64,000 nt of DNA, taken from Mesorhizobium sp. NZP2298 (GTDB taxonomy: Bacteria; Pseudomonadota; Alphaproteobacteria; Rhizobiales; Rhizobiaceae). Below, in pieces: positions 35,548-45,378 of this stretch; the first letter of the stretch is position 1; the number at the start of each line of letters is the position of its first letter. The stretch spans positions 5,220,001 to 5,284,000 of the forward strand of contig NZ_CP033365.1 of the NCBI RefSeq assembly GCF_013170825.1, written 5' to 3'. The notes beneath the pieces are model-generated. The model worked only from the letters and a program-made list of their open reading frames with translations. It was not told the DNA's origin and searched no databases. Both the position numbers and the translations under genes were made by a program.

Positions 35548-35603
35548 GTCGAGCATCGGATCTTCCCAAAACCGGTTTCCACTTTTGGGTCCGATGCTTC
35601 GAC
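35548..35603. repeat. Palindromic repeat between glnE and the EF-hand gene
   Basis: Arms GTCGAGCATCGGA (35548-35560) and TCCGATGCTTCGAC (35590-35603) enclose CCCAAAACCGGTTTCCACTT-TTGGG, the same core as the 40114-40185 repeat. It may fold as a hairpin or act as a protein-binding repeat. Confidence 0.65.
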
Positions 35604-35610
35604 AGCTATT

Positions 35611-38571
35611 TCACGGTCGTCCGGCGCGAAGCAAAAGGTCAAAGTCCTTCCTGACCTTTTGCGACGTCTCCTTGAGGTGTGCTTCCAGCACACCGAAATC
35701 CGGCAGGTCGGTAACCGCCAGCAGCAGATCCGAAAGCCCTGGCGGAACGTCGTCGCGCTCAAACGGCCCGGTGAGACAAAGCCGGGTCATCTGGGTCAGC
35801 GCTAGGTAAAGTGCGAAGGCGGCAGCAAGCTCCTGCCTGACGCCGGCATCGGCGAAGCCAGGGCCGAGGCGGGACAGAATCTCGGCCGTACCGGTGACAC
35901 GCGGCCCTTCCTCGACCTGCCCGGTGATGACAGCCACTTGGGCGATGAATTCGAGATCGATGAGCCCGCCGGGGATCAGCTTGATGTCCCAGGGGTCACG
36001 CGCCGGCTTTTCCTTCTCGATCATGGCGCGCATGTCCGCGGCCTCGGTCTTCACCTTTGCCGCGTCGCGCTGCTGGCCAAGGACGGAGGCAACTTCCGCT
36101 TCGACCTCGGCGCACAGGCCGGCGTCGCCACCAATGGCGCGTGCGCGCGACAGCGCCATGTGCTCCCAGGTCCAGGCCTCCTGGCGCTGATATTTCTTGA
36201 AGGCATCGATATGGGTGGCCACCGGCCCCTTGTTGCCCGACGGCCGCAGCCGCAGGTCAAGTTCGTAGAGCACCCCTTCCGCCGTTGGCGCCGATACCGC
36301 CGAAATCAGCCGCTGCGTCATGCGGGTGTAATAGTGGGAAGGCGCCAGCGGCTTGTCGCCTTCGGAATCCTCGGCGTTCGCCTCATGGTCGTAGAGCAGG
36401 ATGAGGTCGACATCCGACCCTGCGGTCAATTCGCGGCTGCCGAGCTTGCCCATGCCGAGCAGCGAAACCACACCGCCAGCGATCATGCCGTGCCGCGCCG
36501 AGAATTCGGCGGTCACCGCTTGCAACGCCGCCTCGATGGTGAGATCGGCGAGATCGGAAAAGGCGCGGCCGGCCCGGGCCGGATCGATTGAACCGGCGAG
36601 CAGCCGCACCCCGATCAGGAACTTTTGCTCCGAGGCAAAGATGCGCAACCGGTCGAGCACCTCCTCATAGACCCTGTCACCTTCGAGGAAGGCGGAAAGA
36701 CGTGCCGAGAGATAGGCACGATCAGGCAGTTCGCTGAGAAGAGCGGGGTCGAGCAGGCCGTCGAACACATGCGGCCGGCGTGTAATGATCGCCGCCAGCC
36801 GAGGCGCCGCGCCCATGATCGTCGCCATCAGCTTGAGCAGCGCCGGGTTCGACTGCAGCAGCGAGAACAGTTGGATGCCGGCAGGCAGGCCGGCAAGGAA
36901 TTCGTCGAAACGGATCAAGGCTTCGTCCGCCCGGCGCGTCTGGCCGAAGGCCTTGAGCAAGGCCGGCGTCAATTCCGTCAGCCGCTCGCGCGCCTCCGCC
37001 GACTGGGTGACGCGGTAGCGCCCGAAGTGCCAGCCGCGGATGACACGGCAGATGTCGCTCGGCCGCTGGAAGCCGAGACCGTGCAAGGTCTGCAGCGTGT
37101 CGGGGTCGTCGACATCGCCGGTGAAGACCAGATTGCCGATGCCCGCCGAAAGCTCGGGTGCCGTTTCGAACAGCGCCGCATAGTGGCGTTCGACCTGCTG
37201 CAGCGAGGCGCGGAATGCCAGGGAAAAGGCAGCCGCGTCGGCAAAGCCCAGCATATGGGCGATCCGCTCAAGCCCCTCATCGTCTTCCGGCAGCGTATGC
37301 GTTTGCTCGTCGGCCACCATCTGGATGGCGTGTTCGACACGGCGCAGGAACCAGTATTGGCTGGCGAGCGCATCACGCGCCTCAGTGGTGATCCAGCCGC
37401 GTGCGGCAAGCTGGCCGAGCATCGGCACGGTTTCGCGGCCGCGTAGTTCAGGGAAGCGGCCGCCGGCGATGAGTTGCTGGGTCTGGACGAAGAACTCGAT
37501 TTCGCGGATGCCGCCACGGCCGAGCTTGACGTTGTGCCCCTTCACGGCGATCTCGCCATGGCCCTTGTGGGCGTGGATCTGGCGCTTGATCGAGTGGACA
37601 TCGGCAATCGCCGCGTAGTCCATGTACTTGCGCCAGATGTAGGGCTGCAGCTCCTTGAGGAAAGCAGCACCCGCGGCCAGATCGCCGGCCACCGGACGCG
37701 CCTTGATCATCGCCGCACGTTCCCAGTTCTGGCCACGCGCTTCGTAGTAGCGTAGCGCGGCCTCAACGGGGATCGCCAGCGGGGTCGAACCGGGATCGGG
37801 ACGCAGCCTCAGATCGGTTCGGAAGACATAGCCGTGCTCGGTGCGGTCCTGCAGGATGCGCACCAGTCGTCGCGTCAGTCGCGAAAACAGCTCGGTTGCG
37901 TCGAGAGGATCGACGACGGCGGGCGATTCCGGGTCGAAGAAAACGACAAGGTCGATGTCGGAGGAGAAATTCAGTTCATGCGCGCCGAGCTTGCCCATGC
38001 CGAGCAGGATCCAGCCCGATTGTCGCGAGGGGGTGTCAAGATCAGGCAGTTTGAGCTTGCCCTGGCCGTGGGCGTCGCGCAGAAGGAAATCGACGGCCGA
38101 ACGGGTGCAGGCGTCGGCAAGATCGCTCAGCCGCCGCACCGTCAGCGACGTTTCCGCCTCACCGGCGAGATCGGCCAGCGCGATCAGGAAATGCGCCTCG
38201 GCCTTGCACTGGCGCAATTCCATCATCAGGCTGGATTCGGAAACTGTCTCTGCCAATGCCGACTGGTCGATCGCGGCGGTGATCGCTTTCAGGCGGGCCT
38301 CGACCGGCTGATCGAAAAGAGCATCCAGGATCCGCGGCCGGCGACGCGCCGTATCGCGCAAAAACGGCGAGAGGTCGAAGACAGCAGCCAGGAAATCCTG
38401 GCCCTCCCCCTTGGCGTTCAGGAATTTGGCCAGCCTTGTCAGCCCTTCTTCGCGTGCCGCCGCGGCAATGTCGGCCAATTCCTGTCGCGCCTGGCCATCA
38501 TCGAGCGGGGCGAGCCCAACCGCCGGCTTCAGCAACCAGTCCGTGACCGTCCGTTTCGCGACCGCAGCCAT
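35611..38571 (-). CDS. glnE: Bifunctional glutamine synthetase adenylyltransferase / adenylyl-removing enzyme
   Basis: 986 residues, full length. Adenylylates glutamine synthetase when nitrogen is plentiful and removes AMP when nitrogen is short, under PII control. Two nucleotidyltransferase domains are visible: the N-terminal deadenylylation domain with LNFSSDIDLVVFFD (about 200-213) and the C-terminal adenylylation domain with GSRELTAGSDVDLILLYDHE (about residue 715). GlnD/PII-type UTase helical domains follow each. Its ATG at 38571 overlaps the stop of the upstream sensor kinase (TAATG), so the two are coupled. A palindromic repeat follows the stop. Confidence 0.96.
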   Translation of the reverse strand: MAAVAKRTVTDWLLKPAVGLAPLDDGQARQELADIAAAAREEGLTRLAKFLNAKGEGQDFLAAVFDLSPFLRDTARRRPRILDALFDQPVEARLKAITAAIDQSALAETVSESSLMMELRQCKAEAHFLIALADLAGEAETSLTVRRLSDLADACTRSAVDFLLRDAHGQGKLKLPDLDTPSRQSGWILLGMGKLGAHELNFSSDIDLVVFFDPESPAVVDPLDATELFSRLTRRLVRILQDRTEHGYVFRTDLRLRPDPGSTPLAIPVEAALRYYEARGQNWERAAMIKARPVAGDLAAGAAFLKELQPYIWRKYMDYAAIADVHSIKRQIHAHKGHGEIAVKGHNVKLGRGGIREIEFFVQTQQLIAGGRFPELRGRETVPMLGQLAARGWITTEARDALASQYWFLRRVEHAIQMVADEQTHTLPEDDEGLERIAHMLGFADAAAFSLAFRASLQQVERHYAALFETAPELSAGIGNLVFTGDVDDPDTLQTLHGLGFQRPSDICRVIRGWHFGRYRVTQSAEARERLTELTPALLKAFGQTRRADEALIRFDEFLAGLPAGIQLFSLLQSNPALLKLMATIMGAAPRLAAIITRRPHVFDGLLDPALLSELPDRAYLSARLSAFLEGDRVYEEVLDRLRIFASEQKFLIGVRLLAGSIDPARAGRAFSDLADLTIEAALQAVTAEFSARHGMIAGGVVSLLGMGKLGSRELTAGSDVDLILLYDHEANAEDSEGDKPLAPSHYYTRMTQRLISAVSAPTAEGVLYELDLRLRPSGNKGPVATHIDAFKKYQRQEAWTWEHMALSRARAIGGDAGLCAEVEAEVASVLGQQRDAAKVKTEAADMRAMIEKEKPARDPWDIKLIPGGLIDLEFIAQVAVITGQVEEGPRVTGTAEILSRLGPGFADAGVRQELAAAFALYLALTQMTRLCLTGPFERDDVPPGLSDLLLAVTDLPDFGVLEAHLKETSQKVRKDFDLLLRAGRP

Positions 38572-40052
38572 TAGTGATCCTCCCGTGCGGGGAAACTCAT
38601 GACCACGGATAGTCCCGGATTGCCAGGCAGGAGATCAAGCCGCCCATAGTGGAACGTCATGACCGCCTTGGCGAGGCTGAGGCCAAGGCCGGAACCGGGC
38701 TGCGAACGGCTCTTCTCCAGCCGCACGAAACGTTCGGTCGCCCGGGCGCGATCGGCATCGTCCGGAATGCCCTGGCCGTTGTCGGCGACACAAAGCCTGA
38801 TCTCGCCATGCGTCCGCTTGAGCGTCACACGAACCGCCGGCTTGGACGTGGAATCCGTCGAGTATTTGATGGCGTTATCGACGATGTTGGACAGCGCCTG
38901 GCCGATCAGCTCGCGGTTGCCGTCGACGAGAAAAGCACCGTTCACGTCGGCTTCGAGCGAAACGCCAGCCTCTTCAGCCACCGGCTCGTAAAGCTCGACG
39001 ACATCACGCACCGCCGCCGCCAGATCGACGCGGTTGGTGTGTTCGGACGAATATCCGGCCTCCAGGCGGGAGATCATCAGGATGGCGTTGAAGGTCTTTA
39101 TCAACTGGTCGGACTCGGCGATGGTGCCTTCCAGCGCCTGGCGATAATCGGCGGGCTTGTGCTTGCCGGAAAGTGTCGCTTCGGCCCGGTTGCGCAGCCG
39201 GGTCAGCGGCGTCTTCAGATCATGCGCGATGTTGTCGGAAACCTGCTTCAGGCCTTCGTTGAGCGTCGCGATCCTGGCCAGCATGGAATTGAGGTTTTCC
39301 GAAAGCCGGTCGAACTCGTCACCGGCGCCGGTCACCGGCAGCCGGCCCGACAAGTCACCGCCCATGATGCGGCGGCTTGCCTCCGAAACGCTGTCGATGC
39401 GCTTGAGCGCGGCGCGGCCGACAAAGAACCAGATCAGGATGCCGCCCAAGCCCATCATGCCAAGCGCCAGCGTCAGCGCACGGCGGATGACAGCGCGGAA
39501 ACGTTCCGGTTCGCCAAGGTCGCGGCCGACCAGCATGATCATCTGGTTGGGCAGCCGCAGCACCAGTGCAATGGCGTTGTGGCCCTGCGCGCCTTCGGTC
39601 TGCTGGGCCGCGCTGCCACCAGTTGCGGGAGGTGTCGTCTGGTCGGTCGTTCCGCTGCGCAGGCGGTCAAGCTCACCTTCTCCGAAGCGTTTGTAGGAGA
39701 ACGGCTCGGTCGTCCAGCCCTCGGTGTCGATCACCCCCGGTTCGAGGCTCTGCACGTTGCCGGTCAGGATCTGGCCATTGGCGTCGGCGATCAGATAGAG
39801 ATTGGCGCCTGGCTGACGCGATCGTGCCTCCACCACCCTGACCAGAACCGGCAGGCCACCGCGTTGATAGGCCCGGGCAAGACCGAGCACTTCGTCGTTG
39901 ATGGTCTCCTGCGTCTGCGACGTCAGCATGCGCGCCGACAGCGAGGTCATGTAGAATACAAGCAGCACGGCGCAGAGCGCGAAGAGCAGGAGGTAGAGCG
40001 CCGAGAGCCGCGCTGCCGTCGTCCTCATGATGGCGGGCACGGAAAGCGCCAT
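38571..40052 (-). CDS. Two-component sensor histidine kinase
   Basis: 493 residues. Two membrane helices at about 14-36 and 190-212 bracket a periplasmic domain, then HAMP (about 213-265). The HisKA box NIAHDLKTPLTRLRNR carries His277, and the ATPase has DNAIKYSTD, DNGQGIPDD and GSGLGLSLAKAVM. The cognate regulator is at 40183, on the same strand, but a 130-bp palindromic mosaic separates them. The stop overlaps the glnE start by one base. This kinase/regulator pair next to degP and glnE is the rhizobial order I recall from Sinorhizobium; the signal is not known. Confidence 0.9.
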   Translation of the reverse strand: MALSVPAIMRTTAARLSALYLLLFALCAVLLVFYMTSLSARMLTSQTQETINDEVLGLARAYQRGGLPVLVRVVEARSRQPGANLYLIADANGQILTGNVQSLEPGVIDTEGWTTEPFSYKRFGEGELDRLRSGTTDQTTPPATGGSAAQQTEGAQGHNAIALVLRLPNQMIMLVGRDLGEPERFRAVIRRALTLALGMMGLGGILIWFFVGRAALKRIDSVSEASRRIMGGDLSGRLPVTGAGDEFDRLSENLNSMLARIATLNEGLKQVSDNIAHDLKTPLTRLRNRAEATLSGKHKPADYRQALEGTIAESDQLIKTFNAILMISRLEAGYSSEHTNRVDLAAAVRDVVELYEPVAEEAGVSLEADVNGAFLVDGNRELIGQALSNIVDNAIKYSTDSTSKPAVRVTLKRTHGEIRLCVADNGQGIPDDADRARATERFVRLEKSRSQPGSGLGLSLAKAVMTFHYGRLDLLPGNPGLSVVMSFPAREDH

Positions 40053-40060
40053 GCTGCCGC

Positions 40061-40185
40061 CTAGATCAGCATGACGATTGGTCGAATCGTCATGCTGATC
40101 TAGCTCTTTGTTTGAGCATGATCTTTGGACAAACGGAGCCGTTTGTCCGAGAAAACCGGTTCCCATTTTTCGGGATCATGCTCTA
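40061..40185. repeat. Mosaic of two palindromes inside a two-component operon
   Basis: Hairpin 1: perfect 19-bp arms 40061-40079 and 40085-40103 with a 5-base loop. Hairpin 2: outer arms GAGCATGATC (40114-40123) and GATCATGCTC (40174-40183), with an internal hairpin GGACAAACGG/CCGTTTGTCC (40127-40136 with 40139-40148). The right end overlaps the response regulator stop codon (40183-40185). The second part matches copies at 16693, 25448 and 35548. Confidence 0.85.
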
Positions 40186-40857
40186 GCCGCCCTTCAGCAT
40201 GTAGCCGGCGCCGCGAACCGTATGCAGGATGGGCTTATCGAAGCCTTTTTCAATCTTGCCGCGCAACCGCGAGACGTGGACATCGATGACATTGGTCTGC
40301 GGGTCGAAATGATAGTCCCAGACATTCTCGAGCAGCATGGTGCGCGTCACCACCTGGCCAGCGTGGCGCATCAGATATTCGAGCAAGCGGAATTCGCGCG
40401 GCTGCAGCGTGATCTCGCGCGCCGCACGGCGGACCGAATGCGACAGCCTGTCGAGTTCGAGATCGCCAACACGGTAGACTGTTTCAGCCTCCTTGGCGCT
40501 GGCGCGCCGGTTCAACACCTCGACGCGGGCCAAAAGCTCGGAGAACGCATAAGGCTTGGTCAGATAATCGTCGCCGCCGGCGCGCAGCCCGGTGACCCGG
40601 TCATCGACCTCGCCCAGCGCCGACAGGATCAGCACCGGCGTGGTGTTGCCCCGGGAGCGAAGACCGGCAATGACCGACAGGCCGTCGCGGCGCGGCATCA
40701 TCCGATCGATGACCATCACGTCATAGTCACCGGCATCGGCAAGCGCGAAACCGGTTTCGCCATCGCCGGCGACGTGGGCGGTATGACCAGCCTCGGCAAA
40801 GGCTTTCTGCAGATAATCCGCAGCTTCGCGATCATCTTCTATGACGAGAATCTTCAT
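40183..40857 (-). CDS. OmpR-family response regulator
   Basis: 224 residues. Receiver domain about 1-115: acidic pocket IEDD at 7-10, phospho-acceptor Asp51 in VIDRMMP, and Lys near 102 (LTKPYAF). Winged-helix OmpR/PhoB DNA-binding domain about 128-222, with RRAAREITLQPREFRLLEYL and HTVRGAGYML at the end. Cognate kinase at 38571. The start at 40857 is where the receiver domain begins; an upstream in-frame Met at 40923 lacks family similarity. The stop codon is contained in a palindromic repeat, so 3' mRNA processing or attenuation before the kinase is possible. Confidence 0.93.
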   Translation of the reverse strand: MKILVIEDDREAADYLQKAFAEAGHTAHVAGDGETGFALADAGDYDVMVIDRMMPRRDGLSVIAGLRSRGNTTPVLILSALGEVDDRVTGLRAGGDDYLTKPYAFSELLARVEVLNRRASAKEAETVYRVGDLELDRLSHSVRRAAREITLQPREFRLLEYLMRHAGQVVTRTMLLENVWDYHFDPQTNVIDVHVSRLRGKIEKGFDKPILHTVRGAGYMLKGG

Positions 40858-41212
40858 AGGGCCGTTATACGCGATTTCCCTGGAAGGTTGAGTAGCCGGC
40901 ATCTGCATTTTAGCCTTTGCCAAAGCGCATCGCGATCAAGATGATCGAGACCAAGCGCGATAAGATCTTGTTCCCTGGTGGTCTTCATCCCGAACATGCC
41001 TGCTTTCGGGACATGATCCTGAGATCACCACATCCTCTCGCCCCAGGTCCGAGGGAATGTTTTTAGGCGGCTTCCAAAATGTGCGGCAGCGGGCGATGGG
41101 AGGCCCGCTGCCGCTGGAGGAGAGCACGATGACTGACTAACGTACCCGGCTCCATGCTTTCCCATGCGGCGGCTCGGGGGTGTTTGAACCCGCCGCATCG
41201 GAAAAGTCGTTG
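40858..41212. other. Intergenic region between degP and the response regulator
   Basis: No gene. It contains a degenerate inverted repeat (about 40977-41029; GGTGGTC ... CCCGAA ... TTCGGG ... ATCACC) resembling the palindromic family, and a CGGCGGGTT-type inverted repeat near 41163-41200 that may terminate degP on the minus strand. Confidence 0.5.
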
Positions 41213-42763
41213 TCAGCCCTTGGCGACAGGCAGCGCGACGAAACGATTGTTGTTGTCGCGGGTGATCTGCATCAGCACCGCCTTGCGGCCGGACTTCACC
41301 GCGTCGGTCATCGCCTTGGTGACGTCCTCGGTGCCGTTCACCTCGTTCGAATTGACAGCGGTGATGATGTCGCCCGGCTGGATGCCGCGGTCGGCGGCAT
41401 CGCTGTCGGGGTCCACATCGGTGACCACAAGGCCCTTGCCGTTTTCGGACTTGGTGACGGTGAGGCCGAGATCGGCCAGCGTGTCGGGCTTTGCCGGAGC
41501 GGCGGGTTGCTGTTGCTGGTCGTTCGAAGCCTGCTTGTCGCTGGCCGGCAGCTTGCCGAGATCGACCTTGACCGTCTGGCTCTTGCCGTCGCGCCAGACG
41601 GTGACGTCAACCGACTTGCCCGGTGAATACGCACCAATCAGGCGGGCGAGTTCCTTCGGCGATGCAACGTCCTTGCCATCGACCTGGGTGATGACGTCAC
41701 CAGCGGTGATGCCTGCCTTCTTGCCGGGGCCATCGTCCTGGGCGCTGGACACCAACGCGCCATTGTTGGACTTCAGGCCAAGCGACTCGGCGATATCAGA
41801 CGTGACCGGCTGGATTTCGACGCCGAGCCAGCCGCGCTGCACCGCACCGCTCTTCATCAGATCGCCGACAACCTGCTTGGCGGTCGAGGCAGGAATATCG
41901 AAAGCGATTCCAACGCTGCCGCCCGAGGGCGAGAAGATGGCCGTGTTGATGCCAACCACCTGGCCGTTGAGGTTGAAGGTCGGGCCGCCCGAATTGCCGC
42001 GATTGACCGAGGCGTCGATCTGCAGGAAATCGTCATAGGGGCCGGCGCCGATGTCACGACCGCGCGCCGACACAATGCCGGCGGTGACGGTGCCGCCGAG
42101 GCCGAACGGATTGCCGACGGCCACCACCCAGTCGCCGACGCGAACCTTGGAATCGTCGGCGAAATCGACATAGGTGAACTTGCCGCCCCCTTCGACCTTG
42201 AGTACGGCGAGATCGGTGCGCGGATCGGTGCCGACCAGCTTGGCGTCGAGTTCCTTGCCGTCATTGGTCACTACGGTGAAGGCGGTGCCCTCTTCGACGA
42301 CATGGTTGTTGGTGACGAGATAGCCGTCCTCGGAAATGAAGAAGCCGGAGCCCTGGGCCACCGGGCGCGGCTGGTCATTGTTGCGGTCGCGGTGACCGAA
42401 GCGACGGTGGCCATCGTCATTCTGGCCGCCCTGGTCGCCAAAGCCGCGGAATTCCTTGAAGAAACGGCGCAACTGCGGATTGTTGGGAAGATTGTCGAAG
42501 CCATCCTGGTCGTCGGAACCGTCATCGGCGGTCGGCTGGATCTTGGCCTTGACCTTGACGCTGACCACGGCGGGCGAAACACGCTCCACGACATCGGCGA
42601 AGCTCGGAACCTGCGGGGCCTCGACACGCACGGCGTCGGCCAGGACGGGGCTGGTTCCACTGGTCAACGCGCCAACACCGATCGCGCCGGCAATGGCGAC
42701 GGACGCGGCGGCAGCCAGGAGACGCTTACGGGTGCGGGAATATGAATTGGGGGCAATATTCAT
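41213..42763 (-). CDS. degP: Periplasmic serine protease of the DegP/HtrA (Do) family
   Basis: 516 residues. Degrades or refolds damaged envelope proteins. A signal sequence covers about 1-42 (hydrophobic 17-34). The trypsin-like domain has the triad His154 (TNNHVV), Asp184 (RTDLAV) and Ser258 (NRGNSGGPTF). Two PDZ domains follow at about 300-390 and 420-510. An Asp/Asn/Gly/Gln-rich, low-complexity insertion lies at about 75-135. The gene follows the ccm genes on the same strand by 133 bases. Confidence 0.95.
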   Translation of the reverse strand: MNIAPNSYSRTRKRLLAAAASVAIAGAIGVGALTSGTSPVLADAVRVEAPQVPSFADVVERVSPAVVSVKVKAKIQPTADDGSDDQDGFDNLPNNPQLRRFFKEFRGFGDQGGQNDDGHRRFGHRDRNNDQPRPVAQGSGFFISEDGYLVTNNHVVEEGTAFTVVTNDGKELDAKLVGTDPRTDLAVLKVEGGGKFTYVDFADDSKVRVGDWVVAVGNPFGLGGTVTAGIVSARGRDIGAGPYDDFLQIDASVNRGNSGGPTFNLNGQVVGINTAIFSPSGGSVGIAFDIPASTAKQVVGDLMKSGAVQRGWLGVEIQPVTSDIAESLGLKSNNGALVSSAQDDGPGKKAGITAGDVITQVDGKDVASPKELARLIGAYSPGKSVDVTVWRDGKSQTVKVDLGKLPASDKQASNDQQQQPAAPAKPDTLADLGLTVTKSENGKGLVVTDVDPDSDAADRGIQPGDIITAVNSNEVNGTEDVTKAMTDAVKSGRKAVLMQITRDNNNRFVALPVAKG

Positions 42764-42896
42764 GGGGTCTCGTATCCTCTTTCAAATGGACCTGCCTTGA
42801 TCGGCATCCTCGAAGAGAGAGAATTAGAGCGGTCCACATTACAGCGCCATTTCCGACGCATGAAACTTTGGTAATGTTGGCGGGCGCCAGCAGCCG

Positions 42897-43364
42897 TCAG
42901 TCGCGGCGAAGGATGGCGTCCAATGCCGCCTGTTCTTCCGAAGACAGGGACTGAGTCGCCAGGGTTCGGCGCGACCTTGCACTGAGTACAATGAAGACGC
43001 CCCCGATCAGCAACAACAGCACAGGCGTGCCCCAAAGCAACGCGTTGCGCAGATCGAAACGCGGCTTAAGCAGCACGAACTCGCCGTAGCGGGAAACCAC
43101 ATAGTCCATCACCTGCTGGTCGGTATCGCCGGCGACGAGGCGTTGGCGCACCAGGATACGCAGGTCCCGGGCAAGATCGGCATCGGATTCGTCGATCGAC
43201 TGGTTCTGGCAGACCATGCAGCGCAGGCCTTCCGAGAGTGTCCGGGCCCTCGCCTCAAGCACCGGATCGGCCAACATCTCGTCGGGCTTCACCGCCAGCG
43301 CCGAGCCGGCGAAGCCAAGCGCCAGCATCAGGACAAGCAATGCGACGGAGAACCTTGCCTTCAT
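42897..43364 (-). CDS. ccmH: Cytochrome c maturation protein CcmH
   Basis: 155 residues (CycL in rhizobia). A periplasmic membrane-anchored thiol protein that reduces the haem-binding Cys pair of apocytochrome c. Signal/anchor about 5-24, active CxxC at Cys49-Cys52 in RCMVCQNQ, and a C-terminal membrane helix at about 105-126. The start overlaps the ccmF stop as ATGA (43361-43364), so translation is coupled. Part of ccmI-ccmE-ccmF-ccmH. Confidence 0.95.
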   Translation of the reverse strand: MKARFSVALLVLMLALGFAGSALAVKPDEMLADPVLEARARTLSEGLRCMVCQNQSIDESDADLARDLRILVRQRLVAGDTDQQVMDYVVSRYGEFVLLKPRFDLRNALLWGTPVLLLLIGGVFIVLSARSRRTLATQSLSSEEQAALDAILRRD

Positions 43365-45352
43365 GGCAGGCTCGCGGTTGCCACGGCATCGGCCTGCTTG
43401 CGCCGCCGCGACGGCGCGCCGACACGCAAGCGCCTGTCCATCAACGACATGGCAGCGCCCGCCATCATCACCAGGCCGCCGCCCCAGATCAGCGTCACCA
43501 GCGGCTTCCACCACAGGCGCACCACCACCGATCCGTCCTTGCCCTCGTCGCCGAGCGAAATGTAGAGCTGGGAAAAACCAAGGGTCTTGATACCGGACTC
43601 CGTCGTCGTCGTCTGCCGCACCGGATAGAAACGCTTGGCGGAACTGATCACGCCGACAGGACTGCCGCTGACGCCGATCAACTCGAAGCGGCCACGATCC
43701 TCGGCGTAGTTCGGGCCCTGCGCCGGGTAAAGCCCGACGAAACGCAGCGTATGGCCTGACAATTCCACCGTCTCGCCGGCGCGCATGGTAAGGATCTTCT
43801 CGGTGCCGAAGGAGAGCGTGGCGACAATGCCGAGCAACGTCAGGCCAAGGCCGAGATGGGCCAATGCCGTGCCGAAGACCGAGCGTGGCAGGCCGACGAA
43901 GCGCCTGAACATGACGGCCGGTGCAACCGATCCGACACCGGACTTGACGGCAAGGTCGGTAAGGGCTCCGGCGACCAGCCAGACGGCAAGGCCGATGCCG
44001 AGGGCGGCGAAAACCGAAGCGCCGTCGATAAACAGGCCAGTGACCAGCATCGCCGCCAGCGCCAGCGCGAAGGCAGCCATCAGGCGCTGCGCCGCGGCGA
44101 AGACATCGCCACGCTTCCAGGCGAGCAGCGGTCCGAATGGCACAAGGGCCAGAAGCGGCAGCATCAAGGGGCCGAAGGTCAGGTCGAAGAACGGCGCGCC
44201 GACCGAGATCTTGCCGCCGGTGAGCGCTTCCAGCGCCAGCGGATAGAGCGTGCCGACGAGCACGGTGGCGGTCGCCGTGGTCAGGAACAGATTGTTGAGG
44301 ACGAGCGCGCCTTCACGCGAGATCGGGTGGAACAGTCCGCCGGCCGTCAGCCTTGAGGCGCGCAGCGCGAACAATGCCAGCGAGCCGCCGATGAACAGCG
44401 TCAGGATGCATAGGATGAAGACGCCGCGCGTTGGGTCGGTGGCGAAGGCATGCACCGAGGTGAGCACGCCCGAACGCACCAGGAAGGTGCCGAGCAGAGA
44501 CAGCGAAAAGGTGAGGATGGCGAGCAGCAGCGTCCAAATCTTCAGCGCCGAGCGCTTTTCCATGACGATGGCCGAATGCAGCAGCGCGGTGCCCGCCAGC
44601 CACGGCATGAAGGAAGCGTTCTCAACCGGGTCCCAGAACCAGAAACCACCCCAGCCGAGCTCGTAATAGGCCCAGTAAGACCCCATCGCGATACCGCCGG
44701 TCAGGAACATCCAGGCGACCAGCGTCCATGGCCGCACCCAGCGCGCCCAGGAGGCATCGATGCGGCCCTCGATGAGGGCGGCGACCGAGAAGGAGAAGCA
44801 GATCGAGAAACCGACATAGCCGAGATAGAGCAGCGGCGGATGAATGGCGAGGCCGAGATCCTGCAGGATCGGGTTGAGATCGCGGCCTTCGATCGGCGCC
44901 GGGTTGAGCCGGATGAAAGGATTGGACGTCGCAAGGATGAACAGGAAGAAGGCAGCGCCAATGGCGCCCTGCACGGCCAGCACATTCGCGCGCAGCGTCG
45001 CCGGCAGGTTGGAGCCGAAAGCCGCGACAAGGGCACCAAAGAAGGTCAGGATCAGCACCCAGAGCAGCATCGAGCCTTCGTGATTGCCCCAGGTTCCGGT
45101 GATCTTGTAGATCAGCGGCTGCAGCGAATGCGAGTTTTCCCAGACGCTCGCCACCGAAAAATCGGAGTGCGCGTAGGCACCCGCCAGCGCGACGAAGGAC
45201 AGCGCCGTCAACGCAAAGCCCGTTATCGTGACAGGACCGCCGACAGCCATCAGGCGCTGGTTGTTCAGCCGCGCGCCGAACAGGGGCACGATCGTCTGCA
45301 CCAGCGAGAGCGCGAACGCCAGGACCAGGGCGAAATGTCCGGTTTCAACCAT
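43361..45352 (-). CDS. ccmF: Haem lyase CcmF (CycK)
   Basis: 663 residues, an integral membrane protein with about 15 helices, of the CcmF/CcmC family. Together with CcmH and CcmI it attaches haem to apocytochrome c in the periplasm. The tryptophan-rich WWD-like motif GGFWFWDPVENASFMPW is present. The start used is MVETGHFALVLAF at 45352, with GGGG 6 bases upstream; ATG 45382, which would overlap the ccmE stop as ATGA, adds ten residues and is also plausible. The stop overlaps the ccmH start. Confidence 0.95.
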   Translation of the reverse strand: MVETGHFALVLAFALSLVQTIVPLFGARLNNQRLMAVGGPVTITGFALTALSFVALAGAYAHSDFSVASVWENSHSLQPLIYKITGTWGNHEGSMLLWVLILTFFGALVAAFGSNLPATLRANVLAVQGAIGAAFFLFILATSNPFIRLNPAPIEGRDLNPILQDLGLAIHPPLLYLGYVGFSICFSFSVAALIEGRIDASWARWVRPWTLVAWMFLTGGIAMGSYWAYYELGWGGFWFWDPVENASFMPWLAGTALLHSAIVMEKRSALKIWTLLLAILTFSLSLLGTFLVRSGVLTSVHAFATDPTRGVFILCILTLFIGGSLALFALRASRLTAGGLFHPISREGALVLNNLFLTTATATVLVGTLYPLALEALTGGKISVGAPFFDLTFGPLMLPLLALVPFGPLLAWKRGDVFAAAQRLMAAFALALAAMLVTGLFIDGASVFAALGIGLAVWLVAGALTDLAVKSGVGSVAPAVMFRRFVGLPRSVFGTALAHLGLGLTLLGIVATLSFGTEKILTMRAGETVELSGHTLRFVGLYPAQGPNYAEDRGRFELIGVSGSPVGVISSAKRFYPVRQTTTTESGIKTLGFSQLYISLGDEGKDGSVVVRLWWKPLVTLIWGGGLVMMAGAAMSLMDRRLRVGAPSRRRKQADAVATASLP

Positions 45353-45378
45353 GATTGACCCCTGCCCTTCTGCCAGAC

